DNA of 64,000 bases from Neocallimastix lanati (nom. inval.) (taxonomy: Eukaryota > Neocallimastigomycota > Neocallimastigomycetes > Neocallimastigales > Neocallimastigaceae). The first letter of the stretch is position 1; each line of letters opens with the position of its first letter. Location: contig JACVTC010000046.1 of NCBI GenBank assembly GCA_016946835.1, forward strand, positions 790,001 through 854,000. The letters run 5' to 3'. Below are positions 40,501-54,296 of the stretch, piece by piece. Made by a program: the position numbers and the translations under genes. Under the pieces are notes generated by a model that was not told the origin of the DNA, made no database searches, and saw only the letters and a program-made list of their open reading frames with translations.

Positions 40501-42689
40501 TAAATAAAAATTCAAAACTACATAATAATTATACTATACATTTATTCATATTTTATATATTTATTGTTATGTATTTTATATATTTTATGAAAGTGTATTT
40601 ATATTTATGCTTTATGTAAATTAATGCGTTTATTTATGGTGTATAAATTTATATAAACAATCATTTTAAATATTTTGTGTAACTGTATATGTAACAAATA
40701 TTTACTTGATGATATATGTTCTATATAATATAATGAATGTACTATCCAACTTCTCTCCTTATTTAAGGTTAATAAAAAATAAATAAACAAATAAATAAAT
40801 AATTTTAGAATACATTTAATGTTTGATATAATAATTAAATTATATGATTATCTAACAAAAATTGTAATAATTTTTAGTAGAATTTTTATATTCATATTTT
40901 CATTTTGAGCTGTATTGTAAATAAAAAAAAAAAACATTCTCAGCTAATCAAGTCAACAATTCATAGTTAAAAAAACTTTTTTGTTCATATTTATCAAACA
41001 CGAATATTGTAGATTATTATATATACAATAAAATAACAATTTTTTTTTTTTTTTCATTATATTAATTTCTTGGTTTAAGGAAGATCTATTGGACACCACA
41101 TAACTTCGTATATTAATTTTAACTTTTTCGTTTTACTATAATAAATATCATTGGTAGAAATAGTTTTAATAAACATCATAATACATGATTACCAAGTTTT
41201 TTTTTTTTTTTTTTTTTTCATAATATTATATTAACTTTAATTTTTATGAGGTTATATTAATTTTTTAAAAATTTAAATTTAATTAAAAAAATCATATTTG
41301 TATTTTTTTATTTTTGATTCTATTTTTTTTTTTTTTTTCAAATATTTTAATTTAATATTTATATTTATTTATTTTTTTTTATTTTTATTTTTATTTTTTT
41401 TTTTTTTTTCATTTTTTATCATTTTTTATCATTTTTTTTATATTTATTTAAAATACAAAATTCATTTATGTAACGTATAATTTTATTATATGAAAATATA
41501 ATTAATGTATTTGATATTTTATTTTAGAAAAAAATATATATTCTTATTGTATTTTATTTAATTTTTTAATATTTAAAATGATTATTAAATAATTAATAAG
41601 CAATTATGTAGTAGCTTCATTGTAATTTTTCTATTAATAATAATAATTTTATAAGGTAAATATTCATTTTATTTTTATTAAAGATGAATTTAGAATTTGT
41701 AATCTTAACCATTTTTAGTATAAAAAATTTTTTTTTCTATGTTTTTATGTTACGTAATATAAAAATGTGAATATAGAATTAAATTATAAATAAAACTCTC
41801 AAAAAAAAATATATATGAATATATAAATATTAAAAAAAAATCAATCTTTGATATATTTATAATTGTCATTTATGAAATGTCTTCTCATTTTTTTTTTAAT
41901 TGTATCATTTTTCAATTTGGTCAAAAATTAGTATATTTTTTAATATTATATTACTTTTTAATTTATTAAAATTTTTTACTTCGTGTAATGATAATTATCA
42001 GAAAATTAATTAATTACTTTTTAAATAAGATTTTCATATACAAATTATATTAATTAGTTCAATTAATTTATTTATAAATAAATTAATAATATTTATATAT
42101 ATATATATTAAATTCAATTAATATAGAAAAAATTATTTATATTTCTATTATCAAGTTGAAATAATAAAATTTGTGAAACATTAAAGATAATCTGTTAAAA
42201 CAAAATAATAACAAATTAAATATATAATTTAATTATTTTTAATATATTTTTATATGTAAAACGGTATATGAAGATATCCAATAAATTTATTTTTTTCTTA
42301 ATCTGGTTAACAAAATATAAAAAAAATGAAAAAAAAAAAAAAAAATTTCATATTTATTTAATAGTATATATAAAGAGGTTTTTTCTTAATTTTTTTTATT
42401 CATATCTTTATACTTATTAATATTTTAGTTTAAAATTTAATTTGTATAATCTTATATATATACTTGAATAAAAAGAAATTTAATATATATAAACAGAAAT
42501 TATTTATAATATTAATACAATTCTATATAATAATATCATTTTTTTTTGATAAAAGAGTGGTATTCTATTAAAAAATAACAAAATAAATTGAAGAAAAAAA
42601 AAAATACAATAAAAGTGTAAAATAGTAGGGAGCGATTTAATCTCTATAATAAGAAATTTAATCAATTTTGTTTAAAAAAAAAAAGAAAA
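40501..42689. other. Intergenic region upstream of CotH copy 3
   Basis: No gene supported. Contains poly-T stretches (41040-41054, 41200-41218, 41326-41338). AGTATATATAAAGAGG at about 42363-42378, ~310 nt before the CotH start, resembles a TATA element; this is only a weak guess. Confidence 0.45.
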
Positions 42690-45012
42690 ATGAAGGTTTT
42701 ATTGTTTATACCATTGTATAGTAAGTAGAATTATATCAATAAGCATTGATAAATAAAAAAATTATCATATTAATTAAAATATGTATGTGTATTATAATTG
42801 AATTTTAAATATAATATGTATTTTCTTTAATAAAATAGTTACATCTGTGTTATGTTCATATCTAAGTGGTTTAGATAGAACGTTTTCAGAGGCAGAGTTT
42901 AAAGTAGTTGATCTATATGTAACTATGCCAGAATTTGAAATTCAAAATTTAATACAATCAGTTCAACATAGTGAAAATCAAGTCCAAATGGGTAGAACTG
43001 GCGAAGATTTTAAATATCAAAATGCAACTATTGTTGCAAAATGGAATGGGTAAATAATTAAAAATAAAGAAAAATTGTATATATATATGAATAAATTTTT
43101 ATTTATAATAATTTCTATTTTTTAAAACTAATAATTAATATTTAAAATCATTTAATTAATATTCTATAGAAATGAAAAGGTTTATGAAAACGTTAGTTTT
43201 AAGACTGGTGGTATGTATGCTCGTGTCAATGATAAGGTTGGCTTCAATATTAAATTACCAAAAAAGTTCTTAGGACGTAAAAATATAAGAATTAGACCAG
43301 ATCCAAGTGATAGAACTCATCTTCGTTCCAAACTTTGTTGTGATATGGCTAATAGATTAGGTTTACCATCTATTCAAGCTATATATGCAAGACTTTATAT
43401 GAATGAAGAATACTGGGGTTTATATACTTTAATGGATTCTATTAAAACTTCATGGATTAAACAAACTTTCAACCCTTCCGTAGAAGAAATTACAACATTA
43501 ATACAATGTAAGAGTGGTGGTGCTGATTTAGCACCTGGTACTGAAAGAAAATGTGTAAACGCTAATGATGATTATCCAAATATGGATGTTTTTAAACAAT
43601 TCGTTGATGAAATTAATGCTGCTAAAACTATTGAAGAAGTTGAAAAAATCTTAGATGTAGATGTTTTCTTGAAATTCATGGCTATGGAATGGTTGATTGG
43701 ATCATTTGATCATTTCTTAGTATTAGGTCACAATTTCTATTTCTATAAGAGAGAAAGTGATGGTAAATGGATTATAATTGAATATGATTATGATAATACA
43801 TTCGGTAATGGTCTTTCTAATCCAACTTATTGGAATTCTAAGAAAAATGGAGGTGCTGGTGGTTGGAACTTTGGTGGAGCTGGCGGTGCTGGTGGAGCTA
43901 ATGGTTGGAACTTTGGTGGTGCCGGTGGTGCCAATGGATGGAACTTTGGTGGTGCTGGAGGTGCCGGTGGTGCTAATGGTTGGAATTTAGGTGGTGCAGG
44001 TGGTGCAGGTGCTGATATGGGTAACAACAATAATGTTAAACTTAATGCTAGGGCTGTTGAAGATGGAGTTACAGCTGATATTAAACCAAATGCTAATGCT
44101 AATGCTAATGTTAATGTTAATGCAAATAATGGTGCAAATGAAGTAGTTCATTACACATTTGATTTCTGGGAATTGAATCGTCCAATTATTGACGTTTTAG
44201 TTCATAAAAATCCAGAAAGATTTAAGAAGATTGTTCATGATGTTTTAGTTTCAGCATTTAATCCAAGTATTTTAAATGAACGTATTGATGAACTTAAAGA
44301 ATTCCTATTACCATATGTTGAAGAAGACTCAACACCAAAAGATGATGGTAGTCTTCCAGGTAGAATTAATAAGGCGGGTAAGGTAAGATCTGCTTCTGTT
44401 AGTGAGTTTGAATCTGAAATTGAAAATAAACTTAAAGAATGGATTAAAATTAAATTTGAAGTAGCTTGTGAAGAATATGGTCTTGATGGTGAAGAAATTA
44501 TTCGTGAATCTGCTAGTTTTGTTCCAAAAAGTTATGATTATGGTAATAATGAAAATAATAAAGCTGAAAAAGAAGATGGCAACGATAAAGTTAAAGCAGA
44601 AAATGATGAAGCTCAAGCTGAAGCCAGTCAAGGTTTAACTGATGAAGCTCAAACTGAAGCCGATCAAGGTTTAACCGATGAAGCTAAAACTGAAAGTAAT
44701 CAAGCTTTAGCTGAAAGCAATCAAAGTTCATCTGATGAATGCTGGTCTGATGTTTTAGGATATAGCTGTTGTAAGAAAAATTGTTATGTTTATTATACTG
44801 ATAAAGATGGAAAATGGGGTGTTGAAGATAATCAATGGTGTGGTATTATAGAAAGCGTTTGTGAGCCAAAATATGCTTCTTCTCAATGTTACGGTGAAAC
44901 CACTAAGGAATATCCATGTTGTGAAGGTTGTAAAACCGCATATAGAGATAACAATGGTAAATGGGGATATGAAAATAATAATTGGTGTTCCATAAAATAT
45001 TCCTGTAAATAA
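42690..45012 (+). CDS. CotH-family kinase-like protein with two fungal dockerins (CotH copy 3)
   Basis: Three exons, 42690-42720, 42839-43049 and 43170-45012, giving 694 residues. The intron positions and phases are the same as in copies 2 and 4. Signal peptide [16 protein letters not shown], then [15 protein letters not shown]. The CotH domain has [49 protein letters not shown] and EYDYDNTFG (first Asp at residue 287). The loop after this motif is expanded to about 100 residues: four NGW/GGW-N-F/L-GGAGGA units (43845-44010), then an (NA)n(NV)n stretch. Before the dockerins lies an acidic repeat, [12 protein letters not shown]-like, three units (44600-44720). The dockerins (about 605-693) have [27 protein letters not shown] and [10 protein letters not shown]. 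The longest of the four copies, intact. Confidence 0.93.
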
Positions 45013-45404
45013 ATTAAAACTTAAATACAGCAAATGACACTGTGATATTTCTGTAAATAATTTAGAACTTTAATATAACAAATTATAAACACTTATATAT
45101 ATATATAAAACAGTACCATTTAATTAAAGTAAAAAAAAAAAAAGAATCTTTTGTAATCATTAATAATAGTTTACGAAATATATAAATATATATATTTTAC
45201 ATGTTATTATAATTACAATATATAAAATGTATATTGAATTTTAATTATCAATATTATTAATTGAATTATAAATATGATAGTGAAGATGTACATATTTTAT
45301 AATAATAAGAATAATATAAATAATAGTTATAAATTATTAAATAGAATTAATAAAAAAATTTAAATTAAAATAAATACCTATATATATTTTTTAAAATTAT
45401 TTAT
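45013..45404. other. 3' flank of CotH copy 3
   Basis: AT-rich; two imperfect copies of CTGTAAATAA followed by TTA-AACTT lie at 45002-45070, suggesting a small tail duplication across the stop codon. Nothing else seen. Confidence 0.4.
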
Positions 45405-45965
45405 ATTATTTTATTCAATCTGTATTTTTCATTTTTGTTATTTATTTTATTTTTGTTATATTTTTATTATTACTTTAAATAATTCATGTTGAGTGATTAT
45501 TTTTATTTTATTATTCTATCTGATCTTTAAATTTATATTAGTGCTATTTTATTTTAATTATATTTATATTTTACAATTTGTATTGTTATATTTTATTTTA
45601 TTCAATTTGTACTTTAGTTTTATTCATATTCTACTATTATTTTATTTAGAGATATGGCAGGAAAAATCAATCAAGGCTAAGCCTTATAAGAAAAATGAAT
45701 TTGATTATATTATTTTATTCAATTTGTACTTTACATTTTTGTTATTTATTCTATTTATATTATATTTTTATTAAAACTTTAAATAATTCATGTTGGGCGA
45801 TTATTTTATTTTATTATTCTATCTGTACTTCAAATTTATATTTGTGCTATTTTATTTTAATTATATTCTTTTACAATTTGTTTTGTTATGATTTATTTTA
45901 TTCAATTTGTACTTTAATTATATCCATATTCTACTATTATTTTATTTTAGAGATATGGCAGAAAA
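45405..45965 (-). repeat. AAAAT / ~36 bp satellite remnant in opposite orientation
   Basis: TTTTA pentamers with ATTCAATTTGTACTTTA and CATATTCTACTATTATTTTA units, the reverse complement of the arrays at 8-10 and 35-36 kb. A larger ~300 bp unit is duplicated. Both halves contain AATAATTCATGTTG (45479, 45782), GAGATATGGCAG followed by AAAAATCAATCAAG (45651, 45952) and TTATAAGAAAAATGAATTTG. Confidence 0.8.
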
Positions 45966-47210
45966 AAATCAATCAAGATTATGGCTTATAAGAAAAATGA
46001 ATTTGAAAAACTAGAGACTACTTAAATTTCAACTTTAAGTTTCCTGAATATATAGCATTGGTTTCTGGTGGGTACATTGTGCCAGATGTGGATATAAACT
46101 CGATGCATATGATTGATGACGACTGTCCTTGTTATAGAAAAAATAGTAATCTTCAATTAGAACATTCGTTTTCTAAATGCTTTTTTTTCCTTGAGTTTCG
46201 TATGAAACAATATATGGATATTGAAATTCTTTATGTAAAATTTTTTATAATTACTAAATATTGTTCAATATCAAATAATAATGTAGACACCGTTGTCATA
46301 GATATGAATAATGTAGGATCAAGCATTGCTTCTAATAGTAGTAAAGAAGAGTATAATGTTAATAATAATAACGATAGGAATAGTGTTGTTAATAATAATA
46401 ATAGTATTGATAGTGAAAATAGGAATATTAATATTAGCGATACTATAAATAATAAGTTCTTTACTAATAGTATAGTGAATAGAACAATTGGTGAAAATCG
46501 TGTTAATATTATTAATTTTCTGAGTAATGAGTGTGTAAATATATATGTGAGTTGGTATCGACTATGTAACATCCTTCTTGGTGTAAGAGAATACGGATAT
46601 TATTGATTTAAATTATAAAAAGGAATCGGATGTTTTGTTTAACAATCAAATCATTTTAGGTGAAAACGTCATTCTTTGTGTCATCTGCCGTTCTCTTTAC
46701 AGAAATTATGCCTAGGGCTAGTATACTCGAAAAGGGTTACTATTCCGACGGTATAAGCGAAAACTAACCAGGAGCATCAACTCTGAAAATGCAGAAAGAC
46801 AAGCTAGATTTTACCATTATTATTGCAATATTATCAGCATATATAAAACAACATACAAATTAACAATATCACACATATATATTAGTAGTAACAATATCAC
46901 CTAGTTTATATATATATTAGTTAAAATAGTTATATAATATTTATTAAAATACTAATAATAATATCTCTGAAGGAGAAGAACATAATTTCTTTCAGATAGT
47001 TAATTTAAACCCTAATCTAGAATAAGAATTCATTTTAAACAGAAATCTTTTATTATTGGAAGTGAGGTTAGTTACATATGAACTTTTTTACTGAATTTAC
47101 TTATACACTTTATTTTGAATATAACTTTTACTTCACATTTCTATTTAAAATATTATTATGTTCAAATTGGACTAATAATATCTATTTTTTTTTTTTTTGT
47201 TAATTGAATG
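45966..47210 (+). mobile_element. Unidentified decayed element, copy B, with a 182-codon open frame
   Basis: The open frame at 46058-46606 (SGGYIVPDVDINSMHMIDDD, CPCYRK, Asn/Ser-rich middle, NECVNIYVSWYRLCNILLGV) has no family I recognise and may extend upstream in the same frame through FPEYIALV. The segment and its downstream 600 bp share ordered words with copy A at 14.8-15.6 kb: DCPCY-encoding TGTCC-TGTTAT, AAATATATATG, CTTCTTGGTG...GAGAATAC, AAATTATGCCTAGGG, CTTTACAGAAAT, GTGAGGTT and ATTATGTTCAA-TTGGAC. The base composition near 46640-46800 is clearly less AT-rich than its surroundings. Likely a transposon or retroelement fragment. Confidence 0.5.
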
Positions 47211-47790
47211 TTTTTTATAAAATAAATACTCATGTAATTAATAAATGAATAAATAAATAAAGTTAAAGATCTCAATAATTACAGCTGTAAAAAAGGAAAA
47301 AAAAATATATTTTATTTTTATTAATACTTTACAGATTTTATATTATTTCACATTTTATTATAATTTATTTATATATTTTTTAGTTCGAATTTAATTTATT
47401 ATTATTAATATAATAATTTATTTAATACGAATTTTATAATTACTATTTAAATATTTCACTTCTATCTTTATCTTTTATAAATATTTGCTAATAACAGATT
47501 TCTACATTTCTTATTTTAGTTCTATTAAAAATTTCTTTTATTTTATATTTTTTTTTTTGGATATAAAAATTATATCCTAAAACGTGAATAAAAAAAAAAA
47601 AAAATTGAAAGACCTAATTAATCATTATATTATAATGAATTTTATGAAAATATTGATTAATAACAATTATGACACTAATTTGATTGATAAATTTTGAAAA
47701 CTCAGATATATTTAAAATTTATTTATATTTAATCTTTTCAAATTTTGAGTCATTTCTTTTAAAGTCTTACTATCACAAATATATTATGAA

Positions 47791-47828
<38 letters not shown>

Positions 47829-49599
47829 TGATATGATAACATGACTAATCTGTGAAGGTTTAATAATATCTAATTAGATATAAAATACCAGATATTCCTC
47901 ACATATGGGTAATATAAATTCAAATTAAATTGATGATGAAAAATTAATTATAATAATCATTTCATAAATTTTTTATTCAATACAGAGAAGTTCAAATTAT
48001 TAATGGAGATCTAATCGTTAGTGCAAGTGTTTATGTTTCATTTATAAATTATAAACACTATTTAATAAATAGAAAATATTTAATAATAAATTATTACTAG
48101 CAATTGAATTAAAATTTAAAATATAATAATAATTGAATTATCAATTATTATAACAATAATAAAATAAAGGGAAATATAAAGAATTACAAAAAGATGTTCT
48201 TTTAATAAAATAATGTCATTAATAAAAAAATTAAACATCAATGGAAAAAAAAATATTTAACTAAATAAAATGTTAAAATGTTTAATTATTATATTAATAA
48301 TATTAAATATATAAACTTTTTTAAATTATTAAAAAATATTATTATTTCATTTTGTAATTAATAATTTAATTCAAATATATAAATTTTGTATATCATATAT
48401 ATATTATTAAATAGTTAATAACAATAGTTATATATTAATTATTAAAAGATTTAATAAAATTCATATAAGAAATAAAAGTATTAATGATGTAAGTTATTAA
48501 TTTAGAATTTTTAAATTTTATAATCAAGATTACAAATAATTAAAATAGTCATCATTTTCTTAAAAACATTAAAATTTAAGCTTTACTATGGTATGAAAAT
48601 GTTGGACCATTTTATTTTATATAATTTTAAAAATTAAAATTAAAATTAAAATTATAGTAAATAATGATAATAATTCATTATAAAATTTAGGTTACACGAA
48701 TATTGAAAAGGATAATTAATAAATTAAATGGAAAATAAATCAGGAAGTTTATATAAGATAAGATATACCCATTTTTTATTTAATAAATTTTATGACTAAT
48801 AATAATCATTATTCATAAAAAAATATATATATATATTAAAAAAAAGAAATTAATTTATTTAATATTTAATTTATTATCCGATAAATTTTATTAAAAAAAA
48901 AAAAAAATTATTTTTATTTTTTTATTTTTTCAATAAATCTTTTTTTTAAAAAAAAAAAATTTATATTAATTATCATTCTTAATTTATAAGAAAGATATGT
49001 ATAAAATTTAAATACATCAGTATTAAACTTTATTTTAATATTATGAATAAAAATTTTACAATATTAATAATTCCAGAATAATGTATTTTTCATTTGTTTT
49101 CCAATGACATGTATTAATACTTTTAATATTTTTTTTTGGGATTTACTTTTTTTATTTTATTTTTAATTTTAAAAAATTTATTAAAATATATATAATTAAT
49201 TTTAATCATTTAGTTTCACAATAAAACATATAATTAAAAAATTAGTTTAATAAAAAATATATATATTAATGATTTTTATTAAACATATATATATATTTAT
49301 ACATTTATATATAAAAAATCATGTACCTCATTTTAAATTAATATATTTTTATTTATTATATAAATATATAACTATTTTTTTTAATTAATATATAAATATA
49401 AATTATTTTCTTCCTTTTTTTTTTTTTCAAAAATAAATTCAAATAAAATAATTTATTATTTTATTACTATCATTTAATGATATTAAATTATTTATATTTA
49501 TATATATTTACATTGTATTTTGTTACTAAAATATAAAATTAATTTTATTTTGATAAATATTAAGTTATTTAAAGAAAAAATATTATCATAAAATTAAAA
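47211..49599. other. Intergenic region upstream of CotH copy 4
   Basis: No gene, RNA gene or recognisable element. AT-rich with a 31 nt T run at about 47792-47822 and AT dinucleotide tracts. Confidence 0.45.
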
Positions 49600-51597
49600 A
49601 TGAAAATATTATTTCTTGTTTCACTTTTAAGTAATATTAAAAAAAAAAAAATTTTTTTTTATAATGTTTTAAAATAAATATAAAATAAAATATATTAAAA
49701 TTTATATATTAATTTATATATTAATTTAATAATATAGTATCTACCGTATTGTCTTCATATTTAGGCGGTTTAGACAGATCATTTGCAGAAGCTGATTTTC
49801 AAATGATTGATATTAATGTCTCTATGCCAACTTCTGAGGTGGACGAGTTACTTAGAATTGCACAAGTTAGTATGCAACAAGTTGCTAATGGTAGGGCAAA
49901 AAATCTTCCTGATTTTGAATACACAAATGCTACTTTAAAAATTAAATTAAATGGGTAAATATAAAATTTTAAAGTATAATTTTATATCAAAATTTTTTAA
50001 AATTTAAAGAAAATTTATTTAAGATATGTTCTATTTTTTCATATTATAATCTATTTCTACTATTTAGTAAAGAAACTATTTATGAAAATGTTAAATTTAA
50101 AACTGGTGGTATGTTTGCTCGCTCTAATGATAAAGTTGGTTTCAATTTTAAATTGAATAAAAAATTTTTGGGTCGTAAACAATTAAGAATTAGACCAGAT
50201 GCAAATGATAAAAGTTACATTCGTTCAAAACTTTCATGCGATATTGCCAATAGAATTGGATTACCTTCAATTCAAGCTAATTATGCAAGACTTTACATGA
50301 ATGATAAATATTGGGGTTTATATATTTTAATGGATGCTATTAAACCTTCATGGATTAAACAAACATTCAAACCATCACAAGAAGAAGTTACTACACTTTT
50401 CCAATGTAAACTTGATGGTATGACTATGAAAATCGGAACGGAATCTTTATGTAATAATGCTAATGATGATTATCCAGATATGTCAGAATTTTCTCAGTTC
50501 ATTAGGCAAATTAATAATGCGAAAACTAGTGAAGAAATTGAAAAGATTATGGATGTTGAGGTATTTTTAAAATTTATGGCTATGGAATGGTTAATTGGAT
50601 CTTTTGATCACTTTTTAGTTTTAGGACATAATTTCTATTTCTATAAAAGAGAAAGTGATGGAAAATGGGTTATTATTGAATACGACTATGATAATACATT
50701 AGGTAATGGATTATCATTTAGTTCTTATTGGAATTCAAAGAAAAATATTGGAACAAATAATAAAAATAATAATAGAAATAATTGGGGTAACAATTGGGGA
50801 AATAATTGGGGTAACATTGGAAGAGGTTTTGGCATGGGAGGTTATAGTTCTAATGATCTTATAAATTTCTCCTTTGCCGATTGGGAACTGGATCGTCCAA
50901 TTATAAAAATCTTAGTTCATGATAATCAAGAAAGATTTAAGAAAATTGTTCATGAAGTTTTAGTCTCTGCCTTTAATCCAGATATCTTAAATCCATATAT
51001 AAACCAACTCAAATCATTCCTTTTACCCTATGTTCAAGAAGATTGTACTCCTGACAGTAATGGTAGACTTCCAGGTAGAATTAACAGAAGTGGATCACAA
51101 CACAGATCAACCGTCAGTGAATTTGAAAGAAATATAAAACTAGTAGTAACGGTACGGAAGGAGTTAAATCTTGGATTAAAGGTAAATTTGAGGTAGCATG
51201 TAAAAATTATAATTTTAATAAAAATGAAGTTTTTAGTGAATCTTCTAGTTATATTCCAAAGAGTTATGATTATGGTAATGGAAATAACAATAAGGAGGAT
51301 GTTAATAACAACAAAAATAATGACAATAATCAAAATGATGTTTGCTGGTCCAAAACATTAGGCTATGATTGTTGTAAAAATACATGTAATGTTGTTTATT
51401 CAGATAATGATGGAGAATGGGGGGTTGAAAATAATGAATGGTGTGGTATAATACAAAGTAATTGTAATATTCAATGCTATGGTACCACTACAGGTGAATA
51501 TCCATGTTGTACTCATTGTGATATATATTATGTTGACGAAAATGGTAATTGGGGTATTGAAAATAATAACTGGTGTTCAATTAAATATTCATGTTAG
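49600..51597 (+). CDS. CotH-family protein with two dockerins, disrupted by a one-base frameshift (CotH copy 4)
   Basis: Exons 49600-49630, 49738-49954 and 50068-51597 have the same structure as copies 2 and 3. Signal peptide [16 protein letters not shown], then [20 protein letters not shown]. The CotH domain has [46 protein letters not shown] and EYDYDNTLG (Phe to Leu; first Asp at residue 289). An [12 protein letters not shown] loop (50770-50830) follows. The open frame stops at 51196, shortly after SEFERNIK. One frame over, the expected sequence resumes ([14 protein letters not shown], then [37 protein letters not shown]) to a stop at 51595-51597. A single base appears to be missing at or near the A run 51136-51139. 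Without it the product would keep the kinase-like domain but lose both dockerins. It is either a recent pseudogene or a homopolymer sequencing error. Confidence 0.88.
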
Positions 51598-51864
51598 AAT
51601 AAAAAAAAAAAAAAATTAACATCCTCTAAGTATAACTATATATTTATATATTATAAATATATTATATATATTATATAAATTTTTTTTAAAAAAGAATAAA
51701 AAAAAAAGATATCTAAAATAATAATTTTAATATATTTATAAATGATAATAATAAAATAATAAGATAATAATGTAAAACTATTAAAATAATAATGTAAAAA
51801 TAATACTAATAATATTAGTAAATTTAATTATAAAATGAAAAAATAAAATGTATTAAAAAAAAAA

Positions 51865-51910
<46 letters not shown>

Positions 51911-52204
51911 ATATAATTTATATTTATGTATAAATTATTAAATAAATAAATAAAAAATATCAAAATTGATATAAAGAGTTTTTATAAAATGTTTAATTTT
52001 TAAGTCCAGAATTTGTTATAAGGGGTATTCTTAATGGATGAAATTTCAATACTAATTTTTTAAAATATAATATATTTATTGGGATTTTAAATAAAAAAAA
52101 AATAGGATAATTTTATTAATATTATCTTTAATTAATTTAGTGATTAGAAAAAAAAATTGAAACAGAATATTAAAAGAAATTATTTCTGAAAAAGAATTAT
52201 AAGT
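51598..52204. other. 3' flank of CotH copy 4
   Basis: Poly-A runs (one of ~37 at 51873-51909) and AT-rich sequence. No gene seen. Confidence 0.4.
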
Positions 52205-52277
52205 AAATAGATTCATAAAAATTAAAATTAAGAAAAATTTTTATTTAAAACTTATTTTCATCGATGATCTCTATGTT

Positions 52278-52619
52278 TTGTTCACTAGGAAGATTAAAGT
52301 GTTTAATCCTCTTTCTTCCTATGACTCTATTTCTGATTTTGATGATTATATAAATCATTATATATACTTGTTCCTTCTTGGTGGAACTTTAGCATTAAAT
52401 GAGCTACATATCGATAGTGGAGAACAGAGACAATTAAATGAACTACTTTTCAAAAGTTCATCTGAGTCACCTGTTCCAAAAATTGTGGGCTTGGCGGAAT
52501 TCTTAACTATCGCAATACCTATTATAAATAGTTCGTTTGAGCTATTATTTGATAGGTATTCTAAAATATCAAACTTGACCATTAAGTGGTATGTAATTTT
52601 AACTAATTTTGATTTATAA
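52278..52619 (+). CDS. Short open frame of unknown nature (113 codons), possibly a mobile-element fragment
   Basis: The composition is clearly more balanced than the surroundings (Asp, Ser, Leu, Glu and Pro used), for example LGGTLALNELHIDSGEQRQL and SSSESPVPKIVGLAEFL, so it was probably once coding. There is no recognisable domain. It ends 25 bp before a long AAT array that hosts an LTR element, and a copia remnant lies 1.7 kb downstream, so a retroelement origin is plausible but not shown. No splice partners were identified. Confidence 0.35.
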   Translation: MFTRKIKVFNPLSSYDSISDFDDYINHYIYLFLLGGTLALNELHIDSGEQRQLNELLFKSSSESPVPKIVGLAEFLTIAIPIINSSFELLFDRYSKISNLTIKWYVILTNFDL

Positions 52620-52643
52620 ATTATTATTTAAAAAATAATAATA

Positions 52644-54115
<1,472 letters not shown>

Positions 54116-54181
54116 GTATAAATACTAAATGAGAGATAATACATGAAGACTCTTTATACTTTTTAAAGCATCAAATCGTCG

Positions 54182-54274
54182 ATTTAAATTAATAAAGCAT
54201 CGCTCAAATCTAAGAATCTAACTTACAAAGATTAGGTTCTTAGATTTGTGTGATACTTTTATTAATCTACTTAA
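54182..54274. repeat. Imperfect inverted repeat (foldback), arms ~40 bp
   Basis: The left arm (54182-54221) includes AAATCTAAGAATCTAA. The right arm (54230-54274) includes TTAGGTTCTTAGATTT. The pairing extends outward through TTAATAAAG-CATC against GATACTTTTATTAA. The loop is only ~8 nt. Confidence 0.75.
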
Positions 54275-54296
54275 AGTATTCAGATAATCTTAAAGG

